Shown piece after piece: positions 43,462-52,315 of a stretch of 64,000 nt of DNA. Both the position numbers and the translations under genes were made by a program. The notes beneath the pieces were generated by a model. That model did not search any database, was not told the origin of the DNA, and worked only from the letters and a program-made list of their open reading frames with translations. Every line of letters starts with the position of its first letter. Position 1 is the first letter of the stretch. Source of the stretch: Bacillota bacterium. Its GTDB lineage: Bacteria; Bacillota; Clostridia; Acetivibrionales; JANLFN01. The stretch is taken from NCBI GenBank assembly GCA_023421675.1, contig JAEZTC010000016.1, positions 186,001 to 250,000 of the forward strand. Reading direction: 5' to 3'.

Positions 43462-45129
43462 ATGGTTAACAAGCTGAATTTGATTACAGTTACGTTTCCA
43501 GATGGAACTAAACGCGAAGTGGCAGAAGGTATTTCACTTCAGGAATTGAGTTTGGACTATAAAGATAATTATAAATCAATTATAATTGCAGCAAAAGTTA
43601 ATAATGATATAAGAGAATTGAATTACACTTTATATGAGAGTTGTATGGTGGAGTTTCTGGATATAACAAAAGATGACGGAATGAGGATTTACAGAAGAAG
43701 CCTATACTTTATAATGATAAAAGCTGTACATGACCTGCTTCCGGGAAGAAAAGTTGCAATTCATCACTCTATAAGTAAAGGTATATACTGTGAAATCACA
43801 GGAGACAAGGAGCTTGATGAAAACGAAGTAAAAGCTATTGAAAACCGCATGCGTGAACTTGTTGATATGAAGATTCCTTTCATAAAATGTATCCTTCCGC
43901 TTGAGGATGCCAAGAAAATGTTTATTACGAGCGGTCAGCTTGACAGATTCCATGCTGTGGAATACAGGAAAAAGCCTTATGTGTCTATTTATAAGTGCGA
44001 TGGCCTGGAGGATTATTTCTATGGCTATATGGCACCTGATACAGGTTATATAAAGCTTTTTGCCTTAAGACATTATGGTGCGGGAATTATATTGATGTTC
44101 CCCGACAAGCAAAAACCCGATCAGCTGCCTGATTTCAAGGAACAGAAAAAGCTTTTTAACATATTTACTGAATATAAAAGGTGGGGCCATATACTTGGAG
44201 TTGAAAATGTAGGAGCGCTTAATGACATTGTCGAGTCGGGTCAGATATCTGATTTTATAAGAGTGTCGGAAGCACTCCAGGAAAAGAAAATTGCACAGAT
44301 TGCAGATATGATATCTGAAAGCACCGAAAAAAAGAGAATTGTGCTAATTGCGGGACCATCATCTTCAGGAAAGACTACCTTTGCGCATAGGCTTGAAATA
44401 CAGTTGAGGGTCAACGGCTTAAGACCCGTAACTATTTCGCTTGATGACTATTTTGTGAACAGGGAAAAAACACCGCTTGATGAAAACGGAGAATTTGACT
44501 TTGAAGCGCTTGAAGCAATTGATGTTGAACTCTTTAATGAGCATCTTGCGTCTCTTATTAATGGTAAGGAGGTAGAGATACCAATATTCAATTTTCCTAA
44601 CGGTTGCAGAGAGAAAACGGGCAGGAAATTGAAAATTGAAGATGACCAGATAATCATAATTGAAGGTATTCATGGCCTAAATGAAAAACTTACTGAGACC
44701 ATACCTAAATCCAAAAAGTTTAAAATATATATAAGTGCCATAACTTCCATGAATATTGATAACCATAACAGGATTCCTACAACAGATGCCAGAATAATAA
44801 GAAGAATAGTAAGGGATTTTCAGTTCAGAGGAAGCTCTGCCATCAGTACTATTAAGCGTTGGCCTTCTGTGAGACGCGGCGAGGAAAAGAATATTTTCCC
44901 CTTCCAGGAGGAAGCAGACATTATGTTCAACTCAGCTATGATATATGAATTGGGCGTTCTTAAAAGGTTTGCTGAACCGTTGCTTTCAGATGTAGACCCA
45001 TCACAGCCGGAATATTCTGAAGCAAGAAGGCTTATTGAATTTTTAAGCTATTTCCTTCCAATAGAGGGTAAGGAAATACCTGCCAACTCTATTATCAGAG
45101 AGTTTATAGGAGGCAGCTGCTTCTATTGA
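43462..45129 (+). CDS. TGS-domain uridine kinase-like protein
   Basis: This 555-residue protein joins a TGS domain (residues 5-70: TVTFPDGTKREVAEGISLQEL) and a threonyl-tRNA-synthetase-like second domain (HHSISKGIYCEI) to a C-terminal P-loop nucleoside kinase. Walker A is AGPSSSGKTTFAHRL near 298, with the uridine-kinase segments SLDDYFVNREKTPLDENG and IIEGIHGLNEKL. Such proteins are widespread in Clostridia; nucleoside phosphorylation is expected, and the role of the tRNA-synthetase-like front is unknown. GGAAGGTGG precedes the ATG. Confidence 0.88.
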   Translation: MVNKLNLITVTFPDGTKREVAEGISLQELSLDYKDNYKSIIIAAKVNNDIRELNYTLYESCMVEFLDITKDDGMRIYRRSLYFIMIKAVHDLLPGRKVAIHHSISKGIYCEITGDKELDENEVKAIENRMRELVDMKIPFIKCILPLEDAKKMFITSGQLDRFHAVEYRKKPYVSIYKCDGLEDYFYGYMAPDTGYIKLFALRHYGAGIILMFPDKQKPDQLPDFKEQKKLFNIFTEYKRWGHILGVENVGALNDIVESGQISDFIRVSEALQEKKIAQIADMISESTEKKRIVLIAGPSSSGKTTFAHRLEIQLRVNGLRPVTISLDDYFVNREKTPLDENGEFDFEALEAIDVELFNEHLASLINGKEVEIPIFNFPNGCREKTGRKLKIEDDQIIIIEGIHGLNEKLTETIPKSKKFKIYISAITSMNIDNHNRIPTTDARIIRRIVRDFQFRGSSAISTIKRWPSVRRGEEKNIFPFQEEADIMFNSAMIYELGVLKRFAEPLLSDVDPSQPEYSEARRLIEFLSYFLPIEGKEIPANSIIREFIGGSCFY

Positions 45130-45143
45130 TTTAATAAAAATTT

Positions 45144-45173
45144 AATAGCTCCGGCAATGCCGGAGCTATTTTA
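45144..45173 (+). terminator. Terminator of the TGS-kinase gene
   Basis: A perfect 12-bp stem AATAGCTCCGGC / GCCGGAGCTATT has a 3-base loop and is followed by TTT. Confidence 0.85.
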
Positions 45174-45210
45174 GTATGGAATTATTGTACATGTTAACAT
45201 GATTTTATTA

Positions 45211-45381
45211 TCAGCCCTTCGGGTAAAACGTTGCACAGTCTGTTTCCTGTGAATCAGAAGCATTTCTTGGTTGAACTTCTATCTTTTCTGCGGTGCAGTG
45301 ATCTCCATTTCCATAAAAGGTACATGAGTTAACTACGCATTTTACTCTGCTTATAGGATCTTCAGTTTTGTTTACACGCAT
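45211..45381 (-). CDS. DUF1540-domain cysteine-rich small protein
   Basis: This 56-residue ORF starts behind the perfect site AAGGAGG. It carries the DUF1540 cysteine pattern: C15VVNSC20TFY, then HC29TAEKIEVQP, then TDC49ATF. The regularly placed cysteines suggest a metal-binding or disulphide mini-protein; these are common in spore-forming Firmicutes and have no established function. It lies between the convergent TGS-kinase terminator and the deacetylase gene, on the minus strand. Confidence 0.88.
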   Translation of the reverse strand: MRVNKTEDPISRVKCVVNSCTFYGNGDHCTAEKIEVQPRNASDSQETDCATFYPKG

Positions 45382-45483
45382 TTTATATTTCCTCCTTAGA
45401 AATTGGTTTTTAAATATAAAAACATCTAAATTTATTAATTCCTAAGAGGGTATTTTTTATTCGGAATATTATTGGCATCAAAT

Positions 45484-46383
45484 TTATTTTATAAATTCAC
45501 TTATATCTTTAATTTTCAATCCTTTATCGAGAAGTTTCTTTATTGTTGAATCTATATAAAGGGTATCATAGGCATTAAAATGCATCAAAACTATCATACC
45601 TTTTGTTGAATTTGAGGATACATATCTTGATACAGAATCTGCGATGGGAGCTGCGGCTTCAGTTTTTAAATCATGGTGATTTAGAATACTGGAAACTGTC
45701 TCCAATGACCAGCCAACAGGTATGTATCCAAGATCGGCTACTATTTTCATTATTCTTTTCTGTGAATCACCGTCTCCGCCTGGAAGCCTGAAATAAGGAT
45801 ACTGAAGTTTCATACCGGCTACATAATCTTCACCAAGAATTTTTTTTGCAGTGGTTTCCCAGCCTGTTATCTGATTTTTAACTTCCTGGTCACTTAAAGA
45901 GGAAAGCATAGGATGTGTCTGCGTATGATTACAAACATGATGACCTTCTTCAACAGCTCTTTTCCATAAGTCAGGATAGTTTTGAAGGTTTTTACCTATG
46001 ACAAAAAAGGTACACTTAACTCCGTATTTTTTGGCTGCGTCAAGAACTCTGACAATAGACCTACTGTCATTACCGTCATCAAAGGTAAGACTGATTTCAG
46101 AATTTTCGGTACTGATCCATTTAACCGGGTATATCGGCTGTCTTTTAATATTAATAGCAGCAATTATTTTTTTTGCTATATCCGAGGTACACTTGGAATC
46201 GGTAAAAAGGTTAAAGGAATTATTAATTACACCGCTTAGAAAGCTGTTTTGGTTATCATCCAAAGCTATACTCGAAGAAGGGTTCTCCGTGGCTTGGGAT
46301 TCTGCATAAGCAGGGTAGATAGAAGAGATGGATAAAACCGCCAAAATGCCAAATAATGAGAGTGCTTTGGTTAGTTTTTTCAT
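45484..46383 (-). CDS. Secreted polysaccharide deacetylase (CE4)
   Basis: This 299-residue protein has an N-terminal signal peptide (KKLTKALSLFGILAVLSISSIYPAYA, cleavage near residue 27) and a NodB domain. Motif 1 is SLTFDDGNDSRSI with the metal-binding Asp; motif 2 is HVCNHTQTHPML with the two His ligands; motif 3 is RLPGGDGD. It probably removes acetyl groups from peptidoglycan or a wall glycan outside the cell. It is divergent from the hydrogenase operon, sharing a 200-base promoter region with a perfect palindrome. Confidence 0.92.
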   Translation of the reverse strand: MKKLTKALSLFGILAVLSISSIYPAYAESQATENPSSSIALDDNQNSFLSGVINNSFNLFTDSKCTSDIAKKIIAAINIKRQPIYPVKWISTENSEISLTFDDGNDSRSIVRVLDAAKKYGVKCTFFVIGKNLQNYPDLWKRAVEEGHHVCNHTQTHPMLSSLSDQEVKNQITGWETTAKKILGEDYVAGMKLQYPYFRLPGGDGDSQKRIMKIVADLGYIPVGWSLETVSSILNHHDLKTEAAAPIADSVSRYVSSNSTKGMIVLMHFNAYDTLYIDSTIKKLLDKGLKIKDISEFIK

Positions 46384-46465
46384 AAAAATTTACTCCTTCA
46401 AGATATTATGGAATATATCTATTCTTTTGGCAATAAAAAATTATATTTTTTTGTTTAAAGATCTC

Positions 46466-46483
46466 TTTTTACTTAAGTAAAAA
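46466..46483. promoter_or_regulatory. 18-bp perfect palindrome between deacetylase and hydrogenase operon
   Basis: TTTTTACTTAAGTAAAAA is self-complementary and lies about 83 bases from the deacetylase start and 105 bases from the hydC start. It may be an operator shared by both divergent promoters. It does not match the Rex consensus (TTGTTAAN4TTAACAA). Confidence 0.45.
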
Positions 46484-46587
46484 AGCTTTATTTGGGCTCT
46501 GCCGGTATTCTAAAAATATTTAAAATTAATATAAATAAAATAAAAAGTTTATTTCCTCATTGAACTTATAAAGAAGGCGGAGGTTTT

Positions 46588-47082
46588 ATGGATATTCACA
46601 TAAAGCAATGTAAATTTGAAACTGATAAGGCAAGGTATGAAAAAATGGAAGAGGTTATAGAAGAATATAGGAAAAACGAAGGGAGCCTTATTCAGATATT
46701 GCATATTGCTCAAAGCATTTTTGGTTATTTGCCGGATGAACTTCTTAGGTATATAGCTGTTAAAATGAATAAACCGCTTTCGGAAGTTTATGGAGTTGTT
46801 AGTTTTTATTCATTTTTCACAACAGTGAGAAAGGGCGAAAATACTATAAGAGTTTGTCTTGGGACAGCCTGCTATGTAAGGGGAGGAAATAAGATACTTG
46901 ATCAGCTTAAAGAGATCCTTGATATTGGCATCGGAGAAACAACTCCCGACGGAAAATTTACATTGGAGGTAATGCGTTGTATAGGGGCTTGTGGATTAGC
47001 GCCTGCAATAACTATTAATGACAAGGTTTACAAACAAGTTAATCCCGAAAAGCTTAAAAATATTATTAAAGAATATTATTAA
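46588..47082 (+). CDS. hydC: NuoE-like thioredoxin-fold [2Fe-2S] subunit of hydrogenase
   Basis: This 164-residue protein has a helical N-terminus (LIQILHIAQSIFGYLPDELLRYIA). A thioredoxin-like ferredoxin domain follows, with four cluster ligands in CLGTACYVRGG (near residues 91-96) and CIGACGLAP (near 131-135). It corresponds to HydC/HndA/NuoE, the small subunit passing electrons between flavin and hydrogenase. AAGGCGGAGG precedes the ATG. The next gene starts 20 bases later. Confidence 0.92.
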   Translation: MDIHIKQCKFETDKARYEKMEEVIEEYRKNEGSLIQILHIAQSIFGYLPDELLRYIAVKMNKPLSEVYGVVSFYSFFTTVRKGENTIRVCLGTACYVRGGNKILDQLKEILDIGIGETTPDGKFTLEVMRCIGACGLAPAITINDKVYKQVNPEKLKNIIKEYY

Positions 47083-47102
47083 AAGTTAAGGTGGCGGTTT
47101 GA

Positions 47103-50100
47103 TTGAAGGATACCATAAAAGTAAGGTCTGTCTGTGATATTCAAAATATAAAAAATTCTATTAAGAACAAACTGGAGAAATATAAATATAATGTATTCAT
47201 TTGTTCCGGGGCAGGATGTATTTCTTCAAACAGCCTTGAGGTATGCAAGGAGCTTCAGAAATGTATAAAAAATAATAATCTGAGTGATAAAGTACATATA
47301 TCCGAGACTGGATGCATAGGCACTTGCGGAATTGGACCGGTTATGCTTGTATATCCGGAAGGGGTATTCTATTCAAAACTGACACCAAAAGATATTTCTT
47401 CTATTGTGGAATCCCATTTTTTATCGGGGAAAATAAGGCTTGATAAAACCTATTGGGATAGCAATAAAAATGAATTCATACCGTACATAAAAGATATTGA
47501 TTACTTTACAAATCAAACAAAAATTTCATTACGAAATTGTGGTGAAATATCCTTTTTATCTATTGAGGAATACATTGCAAAGGATGGGTATATGGCAGCA
47601 GCTAAAGCACTTTTAGAAATGATGCCATGTGAAATTATTGATGTAATGAAGAAGTCAGGTCTCAGGGGAAGGGGGGGCGGAGGTTTTCCTTTGGGAATCA
47701 AGTGGGAAGCAGGACTTAGTGCATCCGGAAAGGATAAATATATTGTTTGCAATGCCGATGAAGGAGATCCTGGAGCATTTATGGACAGAAGTCTGCTGGA
47801 AGGTGATCCTCATTCGGTTATTGAAGGGATGTTAATTGGAGGATATGCAATTGGTGCCAATAAGGGTTTTGTATATGTCAGGGCTGAATATCCTCTTGCA
47901 GTTGAAAGGCTTGAATTGGCAATTCAAAATGCCCGGAACGCTGAATTGCTGGGCAGGAACATATTAAACAGTGGGTTTGATTTTGATATTGAAATCAGAA
48001 TCGGAGCCGGTGCTTTTGTTTGTGGAGAGGAAACTGCACTGATGGCTTCAATAGAAGGGCAAAGGGGTGAACCTAGGCAAAAACCCCCATTTCCTTTTGA
48101 AGAAGGACTTTTTGGTAAACCAACCATAATTAACAACGTTGAGACGTTTGCAAATATTCCTCCAATTATTTTAAACGGAAGTGATTGGTTTTTATCTGTT
48201 GGTACAGGTAAAAGCAGCGGGACAAAAGTTTTTGCACTGGCAGGTGATATTAGAAATACAGGAATTGCAGAAGTACCTCTTGGGACTATTCTTGGAGATA
48301 TAATATTTAAAATGGGTGGTGGTTTAAGGAATAACAAGGGGTTTAAAGCAGCTCAGACAGGAGGACCTTCAGGAGGATGCATAACCAGAGAACATCTGAA
48401 TACTCCTGTTGACTATGATGCTCTTACCAAATTGGGTACAATAATGGGTTCCGGCGGACTTATCATTATGGATGAAGACACATGTATGGTTGATATCGCT
48501 CGTTATTTTATGGAATTTGTACAGGATGAATCTTGTGGTAAATGTATTCCGTGTAGGGTTGGAAGTAAAAGAATGCTCGAAATACTTGAACGGATAACTA
48601 AAGGTAATGGTAAAGAGGGAGATATTGAGCTCCTTATTGAATTGGGTCAGATTATTTGTGATACTGCGATATGCGGTTTGGGTCAGACGGCTCCAAATCC
48701 GGTGCTTAGTACAATAAAAAATTTCCGACAGGAATATGAGGAGCATATAAAATATAAGTACTGCAGAGCAGGTGTCTGTTCCGAAATGTTCATTTCTCCT
48801 TGCCAGAATGCATGTCCGGCAGGTGTAAACATACCAGGTTATCTGGCACTTATTGCTGCAGGCAGATTCAGAGATGCATATAATCTTATACGAAAGGAAA
48901 ATCCCTTCCCTGCCGTTTGCGGACGCGTGTGTACGCATCCTTGTGAAAGCAGGTGCAGAAGGGCTCAACTGGATGATGCTGTGGCCATATCTGATTTGAA
49001 AAGATATGCCGCAGATTACGTTCTGAAAAATGAAAAAGCATATATGGATCTTGTATTTCTTAAAAAAGGAAAAAGTATAGGTATTATTGGTGCAGGACCA
49101 TCAGGTTTAACATGTGCATATTATCTTGAAAGACTTGGTTATGATGTTGAAGTCTATGAATCCCAGCCTGTTGCCGGTGGCGTACTTGCTTTTGGAATCC
49201 CAGAATACCGGCTCCCGAAAGAGGTGCTGGAACAGGAAATACGGCAGATTGAGCAGGTTGGTGTAAAAATTCATCTTAACATGGAAGTAGGTAGGGATAT
49301 ATCATTCTATGAGCTTAGAAATAAACATGATGCTGTTTATATAGCTACAGGTACTCAGTTTTCAAATAAAATCAATATTCCAGGAGAAGAGCTTAAGGAT
49401 GTTTACCATGGCTTGGAATTTTTAAGAGATGTAAACTTGGGCAGGGAAGTAAAAGTGTGGAATAAGGTTGTTGTCATTGGAGGAGGAAATACTGCGGTTG
49501 ATGCTGCAAGAACGGCGCTAAGGCTTGGCGCAAGAGAAGTCACGATTTTATACAGAAGAAATATCGAAGATATGCCGGCTGATAAAAGGGAAATCAGAGA
49601 TGCAATAGATGAGGGTATAAAGATAATGGAGCTTGTTGCACCATTAAGGTTTATAGGGAATGACAGGGTCAGTGAAATTGAATGCGTCAGAATGCAGCTT
49701 GGTGAATTTGATGCCAACGGTAGAAGAAAACCTGTTGAGATAACTGGATCTGAATTTAAAATAAAAGTTGATACAGTAATACCTGCAGTAAGCCAGTACT
49801 CTGATTTGCCTTTTATTAACCGGAATGAAGTGGAGATAACAAAATGGGGTACCTTTGTAACTGATAATGATACTTTGATGACCAGGGTAAAAGGCGTATT
49901 TGCAGGAGGGGATGTTGTACGCGGCTCAGATACTGTAATAACTGCAATTGCTGATGGTAAAAAAGCTGCGTGCTCAATAGACAAATACCTTGGCGGAAAA
50001 GGGATACTTAACACCGGAGAGGAAATAGAAATTCCTGTTCCTCAGGAAGATAAGGAAACTGTTGAACATGAGAGATTTCCTATGAAATATCTTGACGCAG

Positions 50101-50201
50101 GTGAAAGAAAAAACAGCTTTGAAGAAGTAAATATGGGCTATCATAAATTGAATGCGATTGCTGAAGCCATGAGATGCTTAAGATGCGACAGAAGGGTATA
50201 A
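47103..50201 (+). CDS. hydB: NuoF-GltD fusion, flavin subunit of the hydrogenase system
   Basis: TTG at 47103 is the start, with AAGGTGG before it and an in-frame stop just upstream. The 1032 residues contain a [2Fe-2S] thioredoxin-fold domain (CSGAGC, CIGTCG; ~35-95) and a NuoF core with FMN/NAD site RGRGGGGFPLGIKW (~182) and GAGAFVCGEETALMASIEG. The SLBB and N3-cluster domain has SCGKCIPCRVGS (~478). In place of the usual ferredoxin tail, a GltD-like module follows (~560-1032) with cysteine clusters (CQNACPAGVNIPGY, CGRVCTHPCESRC), FAD motif GAGPSG and NAD(P) motif GGGNTAVDAA. It probably feeds the hydrogenase with NAD(P)H electrons. Confidence 0.9.
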   Translation: MKDTIKVRSVCDIQNIKNSIKNKLEKYKYNVFICSGAGCISSNSLEVCKELQKCIKNNNLSDKVHISETGCIGTCGIGPVMLVYPEGVFYSKLTPKDISSIVESHFLSGKIRLDKTYWDSNKNEFIPYIKDIDYFTNQTKISLRNCGEISFLSIEEYIAKDGYMAAAKALLEMMPCEIIDVMKKSGLRGRGGGGFPLGIKWEAGLSASGKDKYIVCNADEGDPGAFMDRSLLEGDPHSVIEGMLIGGYAIGANKGFVYVRAEYPLAVERLELAIQNARNAELLGRNILNSGFDFDIEIRIGAGAFVCGEETALMASIEGQRGEPRQKPPFPFEEGLFGKPTIINNVETFANIPPIILNGSDWFLSVGTGKSSGTKVFALAGDIRNTGIAEVPLGTILGDIIFKMGGGLRNNKGFKAAQTGGPSGGCITREHLNTPVDYDALTKLGTIMGSGGLIIMDEDTCMVDIARYFMEFVQDESCGKCIPCRVGSKRMLEILERITKGNGKEGDIELLIELGQIICDTAICGLGQTAPNPVLSTIKNFRQEYEEHIKYKYCRAGVCSEMFISPCQNACPAGVNIPGYLALIAAGRFRDAYNLIRKENPFPAVCGRVCTHPCESRCRRAQLDDAVAISDLKRYAADYVLKNEKAYMDLVFLKKGKSIGIIGAGPSGLTCAYYLERLGYDVEVYESQPVAGGVLAFGIPEYRLPKEVLEQEIRQIEQVGVKIHLNMEVGRDISFYELRNKHDAVYIATGTQFSNKINIPGEELKDVYHGLEFLRDVNLGREVKVWNKVVVIGGGNTAVDAARTALRLGAREVTILYRRNIEDMPADKREIRDAIDEGIKIMELVAPLRFIGNDRVSEIECVRMQLGEFDANGRRKPVEITGSEFKIKVDTVIPAVSQYSDLPFINRNEVEITKWGTFVTDNDTLMTRVKGVFAGGDVVRGSDTVITAIADGKKAACSIDKYLGGKGILNTGEEIEIPVPQEDKETVEHERFPMKYLDAGERKNSFEEVNMGYHKLNAIAEAMRCLRCDRRV

Positions 50202-50204
50202 AAA

Positions 50205-50376
50205 GTGTACAGTTTACAATGTACAGTTTACAGTTAAAAACATAAAAGATTAAGGGCCATGGAAAAATCAGGCTTAAGCTATTTTTTAGTCGGTGGAACC
50301 GACTTGGTTTTGACAGCCGTGGGTTTCAACCCACGGGGGAGGGCATATAAGCAGACAGTGTACAATTTACAGTTAA
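50205..50376 (+). repeat. Direct-repeat and hairpin element inside the hydrogenase operon
   Basis: GTGTACAGTTTACA (50205), ATGTACAGTTTACAGTTAA (50219) and GTGTACAATTTACAGTTAA (50358) are related copies flanking the element. Between them lie a hairpin AGTCGGT-GGA-ACCGACT (50288-50304) and a 9-bp hairpin CCGTGGGTT-TC-AACCCACGG (50317-50336). Neither has a T tract. It looks like a dispersed intergenic repeat of the REP/MITE kind, inserted between hydB and hydA. Other genomic copies would confirm this. Confidence 0.7.
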
Positions 50377-50440
50377 TGATAAACAAGTTTACAAATGAGA
50401 ATGGAAAGTAAGGGCGGATAGCGGTAATCGGGGGGCTGGT

Positions 50441-52228
50441 ATGATTAATTTAACCATAAATAATAAAAAAGTAATGGCGGAAGAGGGAATGACAATTCTT
50501 GAAGCTGCTAAATTGAATAATATCATTATTCCAAATCTTTGCTATCTTGAAGGTGTACATAAAATAGGTTCATGCAGGATTTGTGTTGTGGAGGTTGAAG
50601 GATCAAAGACTCTTCAAGCTGCCTGTGTTACAAATATAAAAGATAATATGGTGATTTATACTAATTCTGCTCGGGTCAGAAAAGCTCGCCAAGTGCTATA
50701 TGAACTAATGCTTTCTGATCACCCGAAGGACTGCCTTAACTGTACAAGAAACCAACATTGTGAATTTCAAAAGCTTGGAGAAATAATACAAATTGACTCA
50801 TCGCGGTTCGAAGGAGCAATTTCTAAAAATAAATCTGATTATTCATCTCCTTCAATTACTAGGGACACATCCAAATGTATACTATGCAGGAGATGTGTAA
50901 CTGTATGCAATAAGATACAGAATATAGGGATACTAAACGTTCAAAAAAGGGGCTTTAATTCTATAATAGCCCCAGCAGCCGAATTTCCTCTGGGAAGCGT
51001 AAACTGCATTAGCTGCGGTCAATGTACTCTTGTATGTCCGGTAGGTGCTTTGGTTGAAAAGGATACCACAGAAAAGGTATGGGAAGCACTTAATGACAAA
51101 TCAAAAAGGGTTGTTATACAAACGGCTCCTGCAGTAAGAACGGCTTTGGGAGAAGAATTCGGTTTTCAGCCGGGAACTGCTGTTACCGGGAAGATGGTTA
51201 CTGCTCTAAAGGATATGGGTTTTGATAATGTGTTTGATACGAATTTTGCGGCTGATTTAACGGTTATAGAGGAGGGTAATGAGCTCCTTAAAAGGCTGCA
51301 TGAATCTTTAGTTGGTAAAAACACAACTCTTCCTATGATTACAAGCTGCAGCCCCGGTTGGATCAAATTTATTGAGCATAGTTTCCCGCAGCAGCTTGGA
51401 CATTTATCAACCTGCAAATCCCCGCATATGATGCTGGGAGCCCTTGCGAAAAGTTTCTATGCCGAGAAATTAGGTGTTGATGCTAACAATATTTTTGTTG
51501 TTTCCGTAATGCCATGCACTGCAAAGAAGTTCGAAATAACCAGGCCTGAAATGCAAAAAAATGGTGTGGCGGATGTTGATGCTGTTATTACAACAAGAGA
51601 GCTGGCAAAAATGATTAAAAAGTCCGGATTAAATTTTGAAACACTTGCAGAATCATCTTTTGACAATCCTTTGGGCCTGTCATCTGGTGCGGCTGATATT
51701 TTTGGGGTAACGGGAGGAGTAATGGAAGCTGCCTTAAGGACAGTGTATGAAATTCTTACAGGAAGGGAGCTCCCGTTTGAAAACCTGCATATAAAACCTT
51801 TACTGGGTTTTGAAAATATAAAAAGTGCTGAAATTACTATAAGCGATACTGTGCCATCATACAGTGAGTTTGATGGTGTTACTATAAGGGTTGCTGCAGC
51901 AAGCGGAACGTTTAATGCACAAAAACTGATGGAGGAAATTCAGAATGGAACTTCGCCTTATCATTTTATCGAGATAATGGGCTGCCCTGGAGGATGTATA
52001 AATGGGGGTGGTCAGCCTAAGCCTGTTAATGAGGTTATCCGTCAAAAAAGACTTGAAGCTCTATATAATGAGGATGAAAGCAAAGAACTCAGAAAATCGC
52101 ACTTGAATCCACATTTGCAGGAACTTTATGAGGTATTCCTCAAAGTGCCATTAGGATATAAATCACATGAACTGCTGCACACTAAATATATTAAAAGAGG
52201 TATTTATAATGAATTCTTAAATAAGTAA
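50441..52228 (+). CDS. hydA: [FeFe] hydrogenase catalytic subunit
   Basis: This 595-residue protein has a [2Fe-2S] plant-type domain (CYLEGVHKIGSCRICVVEVEG), a His-Cys3 [4Fe-4S] site (HPKDCLNCTRNQHC) and a 2x[4Fe-4S] ferredoxin (CILCRRCVTVC, CISCGQCTLVCPVG). The H-cluster domain is complete: L1 TSCSPGWIKF near residue 302, L2 MPCTAKKFE near 352 and L3 GCPGGCINGGGQP near 510. It makes or consumes H2 in the cytosol. Size and modules resemble the clostridial CpI type. It lies 240 bases after the flavin subunit, with a repeat element between, and should form a complex with it. Confidence 0.97.
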   Translation: MINLTINNKKVMAEEGMTILEAAKLNNIIIPNLCYLEGVHKIGSCRICVVEVEGSKTLQAACVTNIKDNMVIYTNSARVRKARQVLYELMLSDHPKDCLNCTRNQHCEFQKLGEIIQIDSSRFEGAISKNKSDYSSPSITRDTSKCILCRRCVTVCNKIQNIGILNVQKRGFNSIIAPAAEFPLGSVNCISCGQCTLVCPVGALVEKDTTEKVWEALNDKSKRVVIQTAPAVRTALGEEFGFQPGTAVTGKMVTALKDMGFDNVFDTNFAADLTVIEEGNELLKRLHESLVGKNTTLPMITSCSPGWIKFIEHSFPQQLGHLSTCKSPHMMLGALAKSFYAEKLGVDANNIFVVSVMPCTAKKFEITRPEMQKNGVADVDAVITTRELAKMIKKSGLNFETLAESSFDNPLGLSSGAADIFGVTGGVMEAALRTVYEILTGRELPFENLHIKPLLGFENIKSAEITISDTVPSYSEFDGVTIRVAAASGTFNAQKLMEEIQNGTSPYHFIEIMGCPGGCINGGGQPKPVNEVIRQKRLEALYNEDESKELRKSHLNPHLQELYEVFLKVPLGYKSHELLHTKYIKRGIYNEFLNK

Positions 52229-52241
52229 ACAGTATTGTTGA

Positions 52242-52268
52242 AAAGACCTGTAAAAGGTCTTTTTTTTA
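52242..52268 (+). terminator. Terminator of hydA
   Basis: AAAGACCT pairs with AGGTCTTT across a five-base loop, followed by a run of Ts. It falls inside the long 5' extension of the next frame, which argues for the later start there. Confidence 0.85.
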
Positions 52269-52315
52269 TGGTATATTGCAATTATTATACAAACAATCTA
52301 ACAGGAATGATAAAA

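Noticed and set aside
48369..48968. Long antisense ORF (199 codons) inside hydB
   Set aside because: It lies wholly antisense to the NuoF-GltD gene, has no ribosome site and gives a low-complexity translation; a shadow of biased codon use.
49403..50014. Long antisense ORF (203 codons) inside hydB
   Set aside because: Same reasons: Ser/Pro/Thr-rich antisense translation opposite a clear enzyme domain.
52235..52315. 27-codon N-terminal extension of the tRNA nucleotidyltransferase
   Set aside because: It would run through the hydA terminator, and the sequence is not part of the enzyme fold.
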